A stretch of DNA of 64,000 nucleotides from SVEL01 sp017381055 (GCA_036307185.1 JAXJYC010000064.1:42412-106411), one strand, 5' to 3'; shown: positions 1-9,934, numbered from the stretch's first letter. The notes: a model not told the origin generated them from the sequence alone. Translations and numbers: made by a program.

Positions 1-262
1 CACTACATGCTACAAATGTGGAAAGAAAACAAGAAAGAAGATTAGATGGTTTTCTGATAATTCCAAAACCTACTTCTGTTTAGCAAAATGCGATGAACAC
101 GGTTGGTTAAAAGGTAAAATTCGACTTAGAAAATCAGACGATGAAAAAATATATGTTATTAAAACACTTAAGCTTACAGATGATATCGGAGCTGATTCCA
201 TAAGAAAACGCCAAACTGAAATAAGACGTAAGCGCCGTGAAAAAAGAGCAAGAGCTGATTAA
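1..262 (+). CDS. C-terminal fragment of an unrecognised basic, Cys-pair protein
   Basis: An open frame enters from the left edge and ends at TAA 260-262, leaving 86 residues. It contains CYKC near the start of the visible part and CLAKC about 25 residues later, a spacing that would suit a small zinc ribbon. The end is a strongly basic helix rich in Arg and Lys (IRRKRREKRARAD). A nucleic-acid-binding role would fit but is only an inference. I do not recognise the family. The start lies outside the window, and a strong terminator overlaps the last codons, so the gene ends its transcription unit. Confidence 0.75.
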   Translation, partial: TTCYKCGKKTRKKIRWFSDNSKTYFCLAKCDEHGWLKGKIRLRKSDDEKIYVIKTLKLTDDIGADSIRKRQTEIRRKRREKRARAD

Positions 263-287
263 TTTTCAAATTAACAGCTCTTGCTTT
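247..287. terminator. Bidirectional rho-independent terminator
   Basis: AGCAAGAGCTG (247-257) pairs perfectly with CAGCTCTTGCT (275-285). The stem continues inside as TTAATTT/AAATTAA with one bulged base. T-rich sequence follows on the plus strand. It lies between two convergent genes and overlaps the stop codon of the first, so it probably serves both. Confidence 0.85.
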
Positions 288-302
288 ATCTTTTATAACA
301 TC

Positions 303-1658
303 TTAATGAAGTCGATTATTTTTAAATAATTTTTTTCTAGCCCTTTTAACCTTTCTCTTACCACTAGTCTTTCGTAATATTTTTATTACTAAAAACAAAA
401 CTAAAATACCGGCTAAAATGCCACCCACTACATATATATTTATAGGAAATTCCTTCTTCTTTTGAACATCTTGTTCCTCTTCTTCTCTATAAGGCGATGC
501 TTCACTACTTTCTTCTTTGTTCACATTTAATCTAAGGCTTGTCTTTCCTAAACTATTATCACCAATTTTATACTCTATATTAGCTATAACTCCATCCTGT
601 GTCTGTTCTACATAAGTCAACTCATAGCCAATATTTTGAAGTGAGCTTCCTTTAGGAACTGTTACATAACCATCATCTAATTCCATTAAATTTAGTTCAC
701 TTCCATACAAATGATCTCTACTGACAAAATAGCTATCATTTGATTGTCCAAATCGAGACTCATTACCCTTTATAGATATGTTTTCAAAATCCCCAAAACC
801 GTATTCAAATAGAAGTCTTGTGTCACTAAATACTGTTTCTGCTCCAGATTTCATAACAACACACATTAAATTTCTTCCATCTCGACTAGCATAGGTTACA
901 AGAGTTTTTCCTGCTTCGTCTGTATATCCTGTCTTTCCACCCTTGGCATATGCATAATACTGCATACCTCTATTTACTAACATATCGTGTCTATTCCAAA
1001 TTCTTACAATATCTGGCTGCACATTAGTAGGATTAACTGTATAACTAGGAGTGCCCCATACATCCATAAATGTGGAATTCTTCATAGCCTCTATAGATAT
1101 AAGTGCCATATCATACGCTGTTGTATAGTGATTATCATCATGAAGACCTGTAGCATTAACAAAATTAGTATTTACAGCTCCTATTTCCTTGGCCCTCTCT
1201 GTCATAAGTTTACCAAACTCTTCTTCTGTTCCTGCTATTTTCATTCCTAGACCAATAGCCACCTCATTTGCAGAACGCAACATAAGAACATATAATAAAT
1301 CTCTTATATTTACCGTTTCTCCTGGCACATAACCATACTTGGCTGCATCCCATGGAAGAGCATTGATTATCTCTTGAGTAAATGTAAAACTATCCTCTAA
1401 AGCACAATTTTCCACTGCTAAAAGGCCTGTCATTATCTTAGTAATACTTGCAGGATACAGTTTTTCATGTGCATTCTTAGCGTACAAGATAGCCCCCGTA
1501 TCCATATCTATTAAAATAGCCGCATAACCATTAATCTCTGGCGCCTCTGGATATGCTACAGTAGATTCCACTGTAACCTTTTCTTCCTCAGCAAAAGCAG
1601 GTTCTATATTAACAAATAAAATTGCTATAATTGATAATAGTGTTATAATCCTTTTCAT
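303..1658 (-). CDS. D-alanyl-D-alanine carboxypeptidase (serine-type, peptidase S11)
   Basis: A 451-residue penicillin-binding D,D-carboxypeptidase that removes the terminal D-Ala of peptidoglycan stem peptides outside the membrane. The N-terminus is a signal peptide (about 1-23, ending AFA). The three catalytic motifs of the S11 family are present: SITK at 71-74 (nucleophile Ser71), SAN at 129-131 and KTG at 242-244. Residues 408-430 are a C-terminal membrane anchor followed by a very basic tail. The ATG directly abuts the stop codon of the V-ATPase D gene, so it looks co-transcribed with the ATPase operon. Which B. subtilis paralogue (DacA, DacB or DacF) it matches best cannot be decided here. 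Confidence 0.93.
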   Translation of the reverse strand: MKRIITLLSIIAILFVNIEPAFAEEEKVTVESTVAYPEAPEINGYAAILIDMDTGAILYAKNAHEKLYPASITKIMTGLLAVENCALEDSFTFTQEIINALPWDAAKYGYVPGETVNIRDLLYVLMLRSANEVAIGLGMKIAGTEEEFGKLMTERAKEIGAVNTNFVNATGLHDDNHYTTAYDMALISIEAMKNSTFMDVWGTPSYTVNPTNVQPDIVRIWNRHDMLVNRGMQYYAYAKGGKTGYTDEAGKTLVTYASRDGRNLMCVVMKSGAETVFSDTRLLFEYGFGDFENISIKGNESRFGQSNDSYFVSRDHLYGSELNLMELDDGYVTVPKGSSLQNIGYELTYVEQTQDGVIANIEYKIGDNSLGKTSLRLNVNKEESSEASPYREEEEQDVQKKKEFPINIYVVGGILAGILVLFLVIKILRKTSGKRKVKRARKKLFKNNRLH

Positions 1659-2291
1659 TTACTTTTCTTTCCTCTTATTGTTCATCTGTTTTTTTATAAC
1701 CTTAAGTCTAGTAAATTCTTCGCGTTCCTTTTCCTCTAAGGCATTTGTTATATATTTTATTAGCTCTCTATATTTTGGTATGGTTATATTCTGCAATGCA
1801 TTTGCTCGCTTTTGAGCCTTCTTTACATTTACAGCCAACCTGTACGCTGCGTTTTCAATAGCCGCCAATTCAACAGAGAGCTCCTTTACCTTTATAAATG
1901 CACTTCTAGCTCTATCTAAAGATTCTGTTGTGCCATATAAGGAATAGGTCAACTCCATAGGTCCTGCCTTATAGTTTATATAGGGAATCTCAACTCCCAT
2001 TATACTTCTCGACTTTATCTTTATATTATCCTTTGTAGATACAGCATCCGCAAAATTTTCTACATTGCTTATACCCAGCTCAATATTTGCTTGTTGCAAA
2101 GAACGATACGCATCGGTATAAACCTCCATAATCTTAGACTGGATATCCTCTGCTCTAACGATTAATTCCATAAGCTCTCGTATAAGTATATTTCTCTTTT
2201 TATCCATAAGCTCATAGCCTTGCTTTGCTAAAGCATATGAATTTTTCGCACGTATAAGATTTCCTTTTGTTGGAAACATATTAGGATCCAT
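1659..2291 (-). CDS. ntpD: V-type ATP synthase subunit D (central stalk)
   Basis: This 210-residue, mostly helical protein matches V/A-type subunit D, the rotor shaft inside the A3B3 head that couples catalysis to the membrane ring. The typical N-terminus is visible (PTKGNLIRAKNSYALAKQGY), and the long N- and C-terminal helices flank a short central part. The length is normal for the family. A strong ribosome-binding site (AAGGTGGTG) lies seven bases before ATG 2291. It is the last ATPase gene of the operon, directly after the B subunit gene and directly before the carboxypeptidase gene. Confidence 0.95.
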   Translation of the reverse strand: MDPNMFPTKGNLIRAKNSYALAKQGYELMDKKRNILIRELMELIVRAEDIQSKIMEVYTDAYRSLQQANIELGISNVENFADAVSTKDNIKIKSRSIMGVEIPYINYKAGPMELTYSLYGTTESLDRARSAFIKVKELSVELAAIENAAYRLAVNVKKAQKRANALQNITIPKYRELIKYITNALEEKEREEFTRLKVIKKQMNNKRKEK

Positions 2292-2322
2292 CTAAAATCA
2301 CCACCTTATCCCATATGGAATA

Positions 2323-3708
2323 TTAATATTTATCATAATACTTTTCAAGTATTTTTGTATCAATTCTATCTAATTCTTCCTTTGGTAATATATGAAGCAA
2401 GCTCCAACCTATATCAAGAGTAGTCTCTATAGTTCTATTTTCAAACTCCTCCTGACCTATAAAATGCTCTTCAAAAGCTCTACCAAATTCCAAATATTTT
2501 TTATCTGTAACAGATAACTCATCCTCACCTATAACAGACGCAAGAGCTCTTGCATCAGTAACTCTAGCATATGACGAAAAGAGCTGATTAGCCACATCCT
2601 GATGATCCTCTCTTGTATAACCTGCTCCAATTCCATCCTTCATAAGACGTGAAAGGGATGGAAGCACATTTATCGGAGGATAAATATTCTGTCCCTGAAG
2701 AGCTCTATCAAGCACAATCTGACCCTCAGTAATATATCCTGTAAGGTCAGGAATTGGATGTGTTATATCATCATTTGGCATAGAAAGTATAGGAAGCTGT
2801 GTTACACTTCCTTTAGAATTATTAACAATTCCAGCCCTTTCATAAATAGACGCAAACTCAGAATATAAATATCCTGGATATCCTTTTCTAGACGGAATCT
2901 CTCCCTTTGACGATGACACTTCTCTTAACGCCTCTGCATATGAAGTCATATCAGTTAAAATAACCAATACTTGCTTACCTAAATCAAAGGCTAAATATTC
3001 TGCTGCCGTAAGAGCTACCTTAGGCGTAATAAGACGCTCTACTACTGGATCATTTGCAAGATTTAAAAATATAGCTACATGGTCAAGAACTCTATTTTCC
3101 TCAAATGTTCTTCTAAAGAAATCCGCTACGTCAGCCTTGACGCCCATCGCAGCAAACACTACTACCAACTCTTCATTAGAGTTTTCTCCTAAAGAAGCCT
3201 GCTTTACAATCTGCGCTGCTAACCTGTCATGTGGCAAACCATTTCCTGAAAAAATAGGAAGCTTTTGACCTCTGATAAGTGTAACTAAACCATCTATTGC
3301 TGATATTCCTGTTCTAATATAATTTCTAGGATATTCTCTCTCTGTAGGATTAAGAGGTTTTCCATTTACATCTCTTTTAACATTTGACACAATAGGTCCC
3401 ATATTATCGATTGGCTTTCCTATTCCATTAAAAGTTCTTCCTAAAATGTCCTCAGATAAGTACATCTCCATTGGATGGCCTGTAAGCTTTGTATGAGTAT
3501 TTGTAAGAGACATATTTTCTGTCCCCTCAAATACCTGTATAACAGCCTTATCTTCATATACCTCTATTATTCTTCCCGTCTTTTTTTCTTTGCCATAAAT
3601 ACCCTCTACAACGAATTCAACAATTTCATCATAGCTTGCACCATTTACTCCCTCTAATGCAACAAGAGGGCCATTTATCTCACTTAAACCTAAATATGAA
3701 ACTGACAT
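2323..3708 (-). CDS. ntpB: V-type ATP synthase subunit B (non-catalytic head subunit)
   Basis: A 461-residue regulatory subunit of the A3B3 hexamer. It has the N-terminal beta-barrel (LGLSEINGPLVALEGV), then the nucleotide-binding fold in which the P-loop is replaced by SGNGLPHDRLA (154-164). That replacement is the hallmark of B rather than A subunits. The C-terminal helical domain ends at YYDKY. Length and order (A then B then D) are standard for bacterial V-type operons such as that of Enterococcus hirae. The start has AGGAGGG upstream of ATG 3708. Confidence 0.97.
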   Translation of the reverse strand: MSVSYLGLSEINGPLVALEGVNGASYDEIVEFVVEGIYGKEKKTGRIIEVYEDKAVIQVFEGTENMSLTNTHTKLTGHPMEMYLSEDILGRTFNGIGKPIDNMGPIVSNVKRDVNGKPLNPTEREYPRNYIRTGISAIDGLVTLIRGQKLPIFSGNGLPHDRLAAQIVKQASLGENSNEELVVVFAAMGVKADVADFFRRTFEENRVLDHVAIFLNLANDPVVERLITPKVALTAAEYLAFDLGKQVLVILTDMTSYAEALREVSSSKGEIPSRKGYPGYLYSEFASIYERAGIVNNSKGSVTQLPILSMPNDDITHPIPDLTGYITEGQIVLDRALQGQNIYPPINVLPSLSRLMKDGIGAGYTREDHQDVANQLFSSYARVTDARALASVIGEDELSVTDKKYLEFGRAFEEHFIGQEEFENRTIETTLDIGWSLLHILPKEELDRIDTKILEKYYDKY

Positions 3709-3722
3709 ATATTCCCTCCTAC

Positions 3723-5492
3723 TTACGCATTAGTTTCCATAATCTTGTTATAGAAATTATCAATTGCTATCTTGTAATCCGAAAACATAGAAAGCTTATC
3801 ATTCGGCACATCATACTTTATAGCAATAATTCGTTCAAATATATCCTCACTCTTAAGTATAGAAACAGGCATACTCATATCTATAAGCGCCTTACATTTT
3901 TCGTACAAATACAAAATAGTTTCCATCATCTTAAGCTGTTTTTCCAATGGCACACATGTATCATCTTTATGAAATGCATTTTGCTGCAAGAAACCTAATC
4001 TAATAACTCTAGCGATTTCCAAAATAAGCTTCTGATCATCTGGCAACACATCAGAACCTATAAGCTTAACTATTTCCTGCAAGCTACTTTCTTGATTTAA
4101 TATAGCTAAAATTTTATTTCTACATTTGACAAAATCACTTCCAACATAATCTTCATACCACTGACTTAAATCTTCTGTATATTCACTATAGCTTGTAAGC
4201 CAATGAATAGCTGGGAAATGTCTTGCATAAGCAAGGGATTTATCTAATCCCCAAAAGCATCTTACAAATCTCTTAGTATTTTGAGTTACAGGCTCGGAGA
4301 AATCTCCACCCTGAGGAGATACTGCACCTATTATAGACACTGAGCCTTCTGTTCCATTAAGATTTTCAAAATAACCAGCTCTCTCATAAAATGCTGATAA
4401 CTTGCTTGCCATATATGCAGGAAATCCTTCCTCTGCAGGCATCTCTTCAAGTCGACCCGAAAGCTCTCTTAATGCCTCCGCCCATCTAGAAGTAGAATCA
4501 GCCATTATAGCCACATGATATCCCATATCTCTATAATACTCCGCAAGGGTAAGACCAGTATAAATACTCGCCTCTCTAGCAGCTACTGGCATATTAGATG
4601 TATTGGCAATTAATGTAGTTCTATCCATAAGAAAATTGCCCGTCTTAGGATCAGGAAGCTTAGAGAAATCCTCTAGCACCTGTGTCATCTCATTACCTCG
4701 CTCACCGCAACCTATATATACTATAATATCTGCATCGGACCACTTGGCTATCTGATGCTGAGTCATAGTTTTTCCTGTTCCAAAGCCTCCTGGAACACAA
4801 GCAGTTCCACCCTTTGCAATAGGAAATAATGTATCTAATATTCTCTGACCTGTCACAAGCGGCTTGCTAACCGACTGTCTAGCATTGACAGGTCGCTGCA
4901 CTCTTATTGGCCACTTTTGCGTCATTGTAAGAGAACGCTTAGTTCCATCGTCTAACTGAATAACAACTAGTTCCTCATCTATAGTATATGCGCCATCCTC
5001 TTTAACAGATGTGATCACGCCAACTGTGTTTGGTGGTACCATAACCTTATGAACGATAGACTTTGTCTCTGGGACATTTGCAATCACTGTGCCAGGAAAT
5101 ACTGTATCTCCAACCTTAACTTGCATATATGTATCCCATTTTTTCTCTGTATCCAATGAATCCACCGATATTCCTCGGTTAATATATACACTCTTTGCAT
5201 TATCAGCTATGCTTTTTAGAGGGCGCTGTATACCATCAAAAATATTATTTAATATTCCAGGAGCCAAGGTTACAAACAATGCTGTATCAGTTCCATACAC
5301 CATATCTCCCGGCTTTAGGCCTGTTGTATCCTCATACACCTGAATAGTTGTCATATCTATATTTAGAGAAATAACTTCACCTACCAGCTTCTCCTCACTG
5401 ACATATACCATCTCACCCATTATAAAGTCTGTCTTTCCTTTAATATAGATGACAGGTCCATTTATTCCATATATTCTACCTGTTTTTTCCAT
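3723..5492 (-). CDS. ntpA: V-type ATP synthase subunit A (catalytic)
   Basis: This 589-residue catalytic subunit hydrolyses or synthesises ATP at the A/B interface. The Walker A loop is GGFGTGKT (235-242). GCGERGNE (261-268) carries the catalytic Glu264. The family's non-homologous insertion lies between the N-terminal barrel and the P-loop (about 115-190), as expected for A subunits and unlike F1-beta. It is 14 bases upstream of ntpB in the same operon. Confidence 0.98.
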   Translation of the reverse strand: MEKTGRIYGINGPVIYIKGKTDFIMGEMVYVSEEKLVGEVISLNIDMTTIQVYEDTTGLKPGDMVYGTDTALFVTLAPGILNNIFDGIQRPLKSIADNAKSVYINRGISVDSLDTEKKWDTYMQVKVGDTVFPGTVIANVPETKSIVHKVMVPPNTVGVITSVKEDGAYTIDEELVVIQLDDGTKRSLTMTQKWPIRVQRPVNARQSVSKPLVTGQRILDTLFPIAKGGTACVPGGFGTGKTMTQHQIAKWSDADIIVYIGCGERGNEMTQVLEDFSKLPDPKTGNFLMDRTTLIANTSNMPVAAREASIYTGLTLAEYYRDMGYHVAIMADSTSRWAEALRELSGRLEEMPAEEGFPAYMASKLSAFYERAGYFENLNGTEGSVSIIGAVSPQGGDFSEPVTQNTKRFVRCFWGLDKSLAYARHFPAIHWLTSYSEYTEDLSQWYEDYVGSDFVKCRNKILAILNQESSLQEIVKLIGSDVLPDDQKLILEIARVIRLGFLQQNAFHKDDTCVPLEKQLKMMETILYLYEKCKALIDMSMPVSILKSEDIFERIIAIKYDVPNDKLSMFSDYKIAIDNFYNKIMETNA

Positions 5493-5507
5493 AACCAGCC
5501 CTCTCTT

Positions 5508-6080
5508 TTACAAGGTTATAATAAACTTCTCCCAAGCTTCACTAATCTTAGTTTCAAAGGTGTTGTCCATAAGAATATTTTTGCTAGGAATCTCTGCTCT
5601 CATTCCGCCTTTGACTATATGCTCGCTAAGTGCAGGTCGCAGTCCACACTCCTTATATATGTCATCAAGAAGATTCTCATCTGAATTACCTACATAAACC
5701 TTAAGCTCTGAATCCTTGGCTATATTTTGAGCTTCCTTTATCTCTTTTATGATAAGGTCCTTGTACTCCTTTGTTTCCTTAAAGCTACCAAGTCGCTCCT
5801 CAACTAATTTAAAAAGCCTACTCTTAAGTTCATTTTGTTTATGATTAATCTTACGCTTTATATGTAGCTGCTCATAAGTATATTCCTTACTAGCCTTTCG
5901 CTCTATAGCATCTCGTAAAGCCTTTTCTCTAATGCGTACTTCCTTTAAATGTTGTTCCTTATGAGTTTCAAACTTCCAATCCTGTTCTTTCTTAAACTCC
6001 TCTAAGGACTTTTCACATTCCTCATGCACACTTTCTATTGTAACCATTGTAAAATGCTGTAATTTTTCTTCTATAGTCAA
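5508..6080 (-). CDS. ntpE: V-type ATP synthase subunit E (peripheral stalk)
   Basis: A peripheral-stalk subunit with a long charged N-terminal helix (about 20-95) and a compact C-terminal domain that caps the A3B3 head. I place the start at TTG 6080, giving TIEEKLQHF, because an AAAGGACGGTGAG ribosome-binding region lies just upstream and the resulting 190 residues fit the family. A longer reading to TTG 6116 adds 12 basic residues (NIRKCKRTVR) that do not look like the family. It lies between the F and A subunit genes. Confidence 0.85.
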   Translation of the reverse strand: MTIEEKLQHFTMVTIESVHEECEKSLEEFKKEQDWKFETHKEQHLKEVRIREKALRDAIERKASKEYTYEQLHIKRKINHKQNELKSRLFKLVEERLGSFKETKEYKDLIIKEIKEAQNIAKDSELKVYVGNSDENLLDDIYKECGLRPALSEHIVKGGMRAEIPSKNILMDNTFETKISEAWEKFIITL

Positions 6081-6126
6081 GGTTCTCACCGTCCTTTTGC
6101 ATTTTCTTATATTCAAATAAATTTAT

Positions 6127-6435
6127 TTAGAGCTTAATACCGATAGCCTCATTAATGTATGAGGTTATAAAATCCTCTCTTTTTCTACTTCCATGTCTAT
6201 CTGGTATCTCCAAAACAAGAGGTCTTTTATAATTAAGCTTAATATTAGCCACAACCTCTGGAAATTTCGTAGATAAAAGCTCTGTAACAAATATGATACC
6301 TATTTCGCTATTATCTAATACATTTGAAAAAGCATCTATAAGCTCTTGCTTTTCATGAACTACCACACCCTCAACACCTGCAAGACGCATACCGGTAGCT
6401 GTATCTATGTTGTCACTTATCAAAAATGCCTTCAT
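6127..6435 (-). CDS. ntpF: V-type ATP synthase subunit F
   Basis: This 102-residue small Rossmann-like central-stalk subunit binds subunit D in the rotor. The N-terminal strand and turn (FLISDNIDTATGMRLAGVEG) and the later VTELLSTKFPEVVANI and PLVLEIPDRHGSR segments are typical. AGGAGG stands before ATG 6435. It lies between the K and E genes, the usual position in clostridial operons. Confidence 0.93.
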   Translation of the reverse strand: MKAFLISDNIDTATGMRLAGVEGVVVHEKQELIDAFSNVLDNSEIGIIFVTELLSTKFPEVVANIKLNYKRPLVLEIPDRHGSRKREDFITSYINEAIGIKL

Positions 6436-6450
6436 AAAAACCTCCTAGGT

Positions 6451-6879
6451 TTAGAGCTTACCTAAAATCATAAATGAAATAATAAGACCATACAAAGCAA
6501 CACCCTCTGCAAGTCCTACGAAAATAAGTGACTTACCAAGTATACTCTGATCCTCAGATATTGCACCAAGGGCCGCACTAGCTGCTGACGCTACCGCAAT
6601 ACCGCCACCTATACAAGAACAACCTGTTGATAAAGCAGCAGCTAAATAACCCATTCCAACTGATAATCCTGATGCTGAGCTTTGAGCTACAGCCTCTGCT
6701 GCCATAGCAGTATCTGCAAATCCAAAAATAACACTACCTATTAACACACTAAAAAATGTTAATACATTCATAGCCAAATATCTTTTGTATCTTCCTCTAG
6801 ACTTCTCTCCTAAAGCATAAGCTCCAAAAGGAATAATCATCGTAAGTAAAAGTGCAATAACTAATAAAATTTTTATCAT
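6451..6879 (-). CDS. ntpK: V-type ATP synthase subunit K (proteolipid ring)
   Basis: A membrane rotor subunit of 142 residues with about four hydrophobic helices (2-22, 36-55, 75-103, 117-140). The ion-carrying carboxylate is Glu125 in LAEGVALYG. Only the second hairpin carries a membrane-embedded acidic residue, as in duplicated V-type proteolipids. The Gly/Ala-rich helix GGGIAVASAASAALGAI is the ring-packing helix. Whether the ion is sodium or a proton cannot be told from what I can see. Confidence 0.93.
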   Translation of the reverse strand: MIKILLVIALLLTMIIPFGAYALGEKSRGRYKRYLAMNVLTFFSVLIGSVIFGFADTAMAAEAVAQSSASGLSVGMGYLAAALSTGCSCIGGGIAVASAASAALGAISEDQSILGKSLIFVGLAEGVALYGLIISFMILGKL

Positions 6880-6896
6880 CTCTATATCCTCCTAAA

Positions 6897-8861
6897 CTAT
6901 TTTGTATTTTCATTTGTATTGTATGGCTTAAATTCTCGACCATTTCCTCTATAGAATCTTGAAAACATTTCATAATACTCTAGTCTTAATACCTGAATAC
7001 CCACTATCAGTCCTTCAAGACCACATACGAATAGATTTCCAAGAATTATTACAAAAAGGTTGCCTGTAGAACCATGCTCAGCACCTGCAAGCATAAGCAC
7101 TACTTCCATCATAGCTGCATGACTTACAGCAAAGGCTCCTATTCTTACAAAGGATAAGGTATTTGAAAAGTAACTAAGCAATACCTCAAACATTTCAAAA
7201 AACATCTGAACAAAAAACATACCTAAGCCTTCCTTATGCTCATTATGATTTTCATTCTCTTCTAATGAATGCTTTTTCTTTTCCAGCATATGAGTTAAAG
7301 GTTCCTTAAAGGCCATTAAAAGTAATGGCACACCAAACATTACCAATAAAACAATTGTCGCTGGTAATGGCTTCCCTGCCATAAATAAAGCCAACACTGC
7401 CGTCACCGCGCCATAAAAAATAAGTCCCGCTATTCCGTTAGTATCAAAAAATAGCCTCTCTTTATCCTTTGCCTTAATAGCATTTATTATATTAAGAATC
7501 ATTGTCAATAATATAAGTACCATTCCAAAGCCAATAGCCACTATAAACACTGTGTTAAGCTTTCCGATAAATGGTACATTTACCATAGCCTTTGATGGAT
7601 GAAGCCACACTGCATCAATAATATTTTCAAAGCCAAATACTGAACCAAACATAAAGCCAAATATGGTCGAGAAAAATCCTGCTGCCGATATAATAGCTGC
7701 CAAACTTACCTTCTTTAGCTTGTATAATAGGAAACCTCCTATAAATAATACCAAGCCTTGGCCTACATCTCCAAACATAGCTCCAAATATAAATGCATAA
7801 GTTAAAGCCACAAATATAGTTGGATCAATTTCATTATATGCAGGCAAACCGTACATTTTTATATACATTTCAAATGGTTTAAAAAGTCTTGGATTCTTAA
7901 GTTTAGTAGGTGGCATTGCATCTACTGTTTCATGCTTATCATCTATGATACATACCGTATCCTTCTCATATTTATCAAGCTTTTCCTTCAGCTTGTCTGC
8001 CTGTTTTTCATCCATCCAGCCACATATAATATAGTAGGACACACCAGATTCCTTAGTACAAGCCGCATACTTTCTAATATCAAAGTTCATAGCGTATCTT
8101 TTCATTCTGTTATACGCCACATAAAATTCCTGCCTATTGTCATCAAATATCTTTTGAATCTGCCCCTTTACCCCATCAATTTCTTCCTGACAAGCCTGTA
8201 TTCTATCTTCATATTTCTTACATTCATCATCTGGCTTACCTGTAACGTCATCCGGCATATATGTTCTTTCAAAATGAAGAGATGCATAAATAGCATCTAC
8301 ACTTTCCTTCTCCTTCTTAGAAACAAAATATATACCCCACACATAATGTTCATCTTCAGAACACTTTATAAATACAGATTCCAAGCTATCATAAGAATAA
8401 TCATCAAACTTATCATAATGTTCCTTGGGAATTCTTCCAAAACGATATTTTAAAAACTTATAGTCTAATATCTCGTCAATCTTGTGGTCCATTCCTCTAA
8501 AGTGCATAACCTTTTCGAGCTTAGCCTCAATAATTGCCTTCTTCTTATTTAACTCTTCTATATTCGCTTGCAGCTTTCCTAACTCATCATATATATAATC
8601 AATTTTTTCCGCCGATCTCTTAACATCCGTATCCACATTTTCATACTCAGGAACACCCATGTATTCCGCTAATTCCTTCATATGAGCTATCTGGTCTCTA
8701 TAAATATTCTGCTCTACATACGGTCTTAAAGTAGCAACTGTCTTAAGCTCTGAAGGAGCATATTCTAAATGTATCTCGTATCTTGTAAGATACTTGTCTA
8801 CTATTCTATCTATATCTCCTCTAGGACCCGTAATGCTTACAAAATTCATCTTTGCAATCAA
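6897..8861 (-). CDS. ntpI: V-type ATP synthase subunit I (membrane stator, a-subunit homologue)
   Basis: A large stator subunit that forms the ion half-channels next to the K ring. The first half is cytoplasmic with coiled coil (about 70-120 and 210-260). The second half has about seven or eight membrane helices, including FGAMFGDVGQGL and LSYFSNTLSFVRIGAFAVSH, both family signatures. I choose TTG 8861 (LIAKMNFVSITGP) because GAGGTG lies six bases upstream and family members usually begin at this point. A GTG three codons earlier is possible. The length is about 654 residues, which is normal. Confidence 0.94.
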   Translation of the reverse strand: MIAKMNFVSITGPRGDIDRIVDKYLTRYEIHLEYAPSELKTVATLRPYVEQNIYRDQIAHMKELAEYMGVPEYENVDTDVKRSAEKIDYIYDELGKLQANIEELNKKKAIIEAKLEKVMHFRGMDHKIDEILDYKFLKYRFGRIPKEHYDKFDDYSYDSLESVFIKCSEDEHYVWGIYFVSKKEKESVDAIYASLHFERTYMPDDVTGKPDDECKKYEDRIQACQEEIDGVKGQIQKIFDDNRQEFYVAYNRMKRYAMNFDIRKYAACTKESGVSYYIICGWMDEKQADKLKEKLDKYEKDTVCIIDDKHETVDAMPPTKLKNPRLFKPFEMYIKMYGLPAYNEIDPTIFVALTYAFIFGAMFGDVGQGLVLFIGGFLLYKLKKVSLAAIISAAGFFSTIFGFMFGSVFGFENIIDAVWLHPSKAMVNVPFIGKLNTVFIVAIGFGMVLILLTMILNIINAIKAKDKERLFFDTNGIAGLIFYGAVTAVLALFMAGKPLPATIVLLVMFGVPLLLMAFKEPLTHMLEKKKHSLEENENHNEHKEGLGMFFVQMFFEMFEVLLSYFSNTLSFVRIGAFAVSHAAMMEVVLMLAGAEHGSTGNLFVIILGNLFVCGLEGLIVGIQVLRLEYYEMFSRFYRGNGREFKPYNTNENTK

Positions 8862-8896
8862 GCCTATCACCTCACTTTAATGGGTCTATTAATTTA

Positions 8897-9931
8897 TCAA
8901 ATCTGCTTCAAAATATCTGATGGTGCATAACCATATCTGATACTTTCCGCCACTGTAACAATTTTTTTTATCTCTGCTTCCTTATCCTTTAAATAAGCAG
9001 TTATGGCCGATAAAGAATAAGGATTTTCTCTAAATAGCTTATGGTAGCAACTAGACAAATACTCCTCAAAATATTTTCCAATATTTCCCTTAGAATAATC
9101 TTCTCTTTTTAACTTCTTACCATAGAAAGTACTTTCCACAACCCTCCAGAAAGCATCTTCATTTTCAGCCTCAACTAGCTCCTTAATGTGCGTCTTCTTA
9201 AGCTTATAATAAACAGGTATAACCATAGAATATATTTGCTCCTTTGGAAGACTATAATAAAGCTTAGTTCTATGAATCCACATTATATTTAGAGTGTCGG
9301 CCTCTATTCCATAATTCTTTGAAATACTTTCTAACTCAGCGCCCTTAAATAACCTCTTTCTCTTCTTCCATATATAACTAAAGAAAAATAAATCAAGGGC
9401 TATTTCATAATCAAAATCCTTTGGATTAATATAGGATTTAACCATTCTCACAGTTTCATAAAATATACTACCCTTTAGACCTTCTAAAATCTCATCAATA
9501 TTTGTAGCGTTGCACACCTTAGCAATATCTATGTCCGGATATTTACCGACTATTTTATCAAAATCACTATAAAGTTCTCTATGCTCATGATTTTCCAAAT
9601 GTATTATTGCCTTCTTAATTATATCTATCTCATATTTTAAAAAATATAACTTAAGATAAGGTCTCTGGGCAGCATTAGCAAACCTATATATCTTTTCAAA
9701 ATCCATATACTTAGAGCAAATCATTAACTTCTCAAATTCACCTCTATGTATGTAAGCTGGATCTTTATCTGCGAACAAAGATTCATATGACCCCTGCTGT
9801 TTTATCACCTCAATGAGCTCCGCTACAGTCGATAGCTCTGCTAATCTTTTATACTGCTCCTTGGTAATGAGCTTTGCACGCATGGCCCTAACCTTGGTAG
9901 TAAGACCACTATACTTAAATATGCTACCCAT
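8897..9931 (-). CDS. ntpC: V-type ATP synthase subunit C
   Basis: This 344-residue helical protein is the socket that connects the D/F central shaft to the membrane K ring. Recognisable parts are the N-terminal NAxVRAMRAKL-like start (STLTTKVRAMRAKLITKEQY region), the YLKLYFLKYEIDIIKKAI segment and the closing VAESIRYGYAPSDI typical of this family. It starts at ATG 9931 behind AAAGGAG, four bases after the stop of the first operon gene. Confidence 0.92.
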   Translation of the reverse strand: MGSIFKYSGLTTKVRAMRAKLITKEQYKRLAELSTVAELIEVIKQQGSYESLFADKDPAYIHRGEFEKLMICSKYMDFEKIYRFANAAQRPYLKLYFLKYEIDIIKKAIIHLENHEHRELYSDFDKIVGKYPDIDIAKVCNATNIDEILEGLKGSIFYETVRMVKSYINPKDFDYEIALDLFFFSYIWKKRKRLFKGAELESISKNYGIEADTLNIMWIHRTKLYYSLPKEQIYSMVIPVYYKLKKTHIKELVEAENEDAFWRVVESTFYGKKLKREDYSKGNIGKYFEEYLSSCYHKLFRENPYSLSAITAYLKDKEAEIKKIVTVAESIRYGYAPSDILKQI

Positions 9932-9934
9932 AGG

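Noticed and set aside
7932..8453. 173-codon plus-strand frame inside the V-ATPase I gene
   Set aside because: Antisense shadow of the coiled-coil half of ntpI, with low-complexity Ile/Phe content and no start signal.
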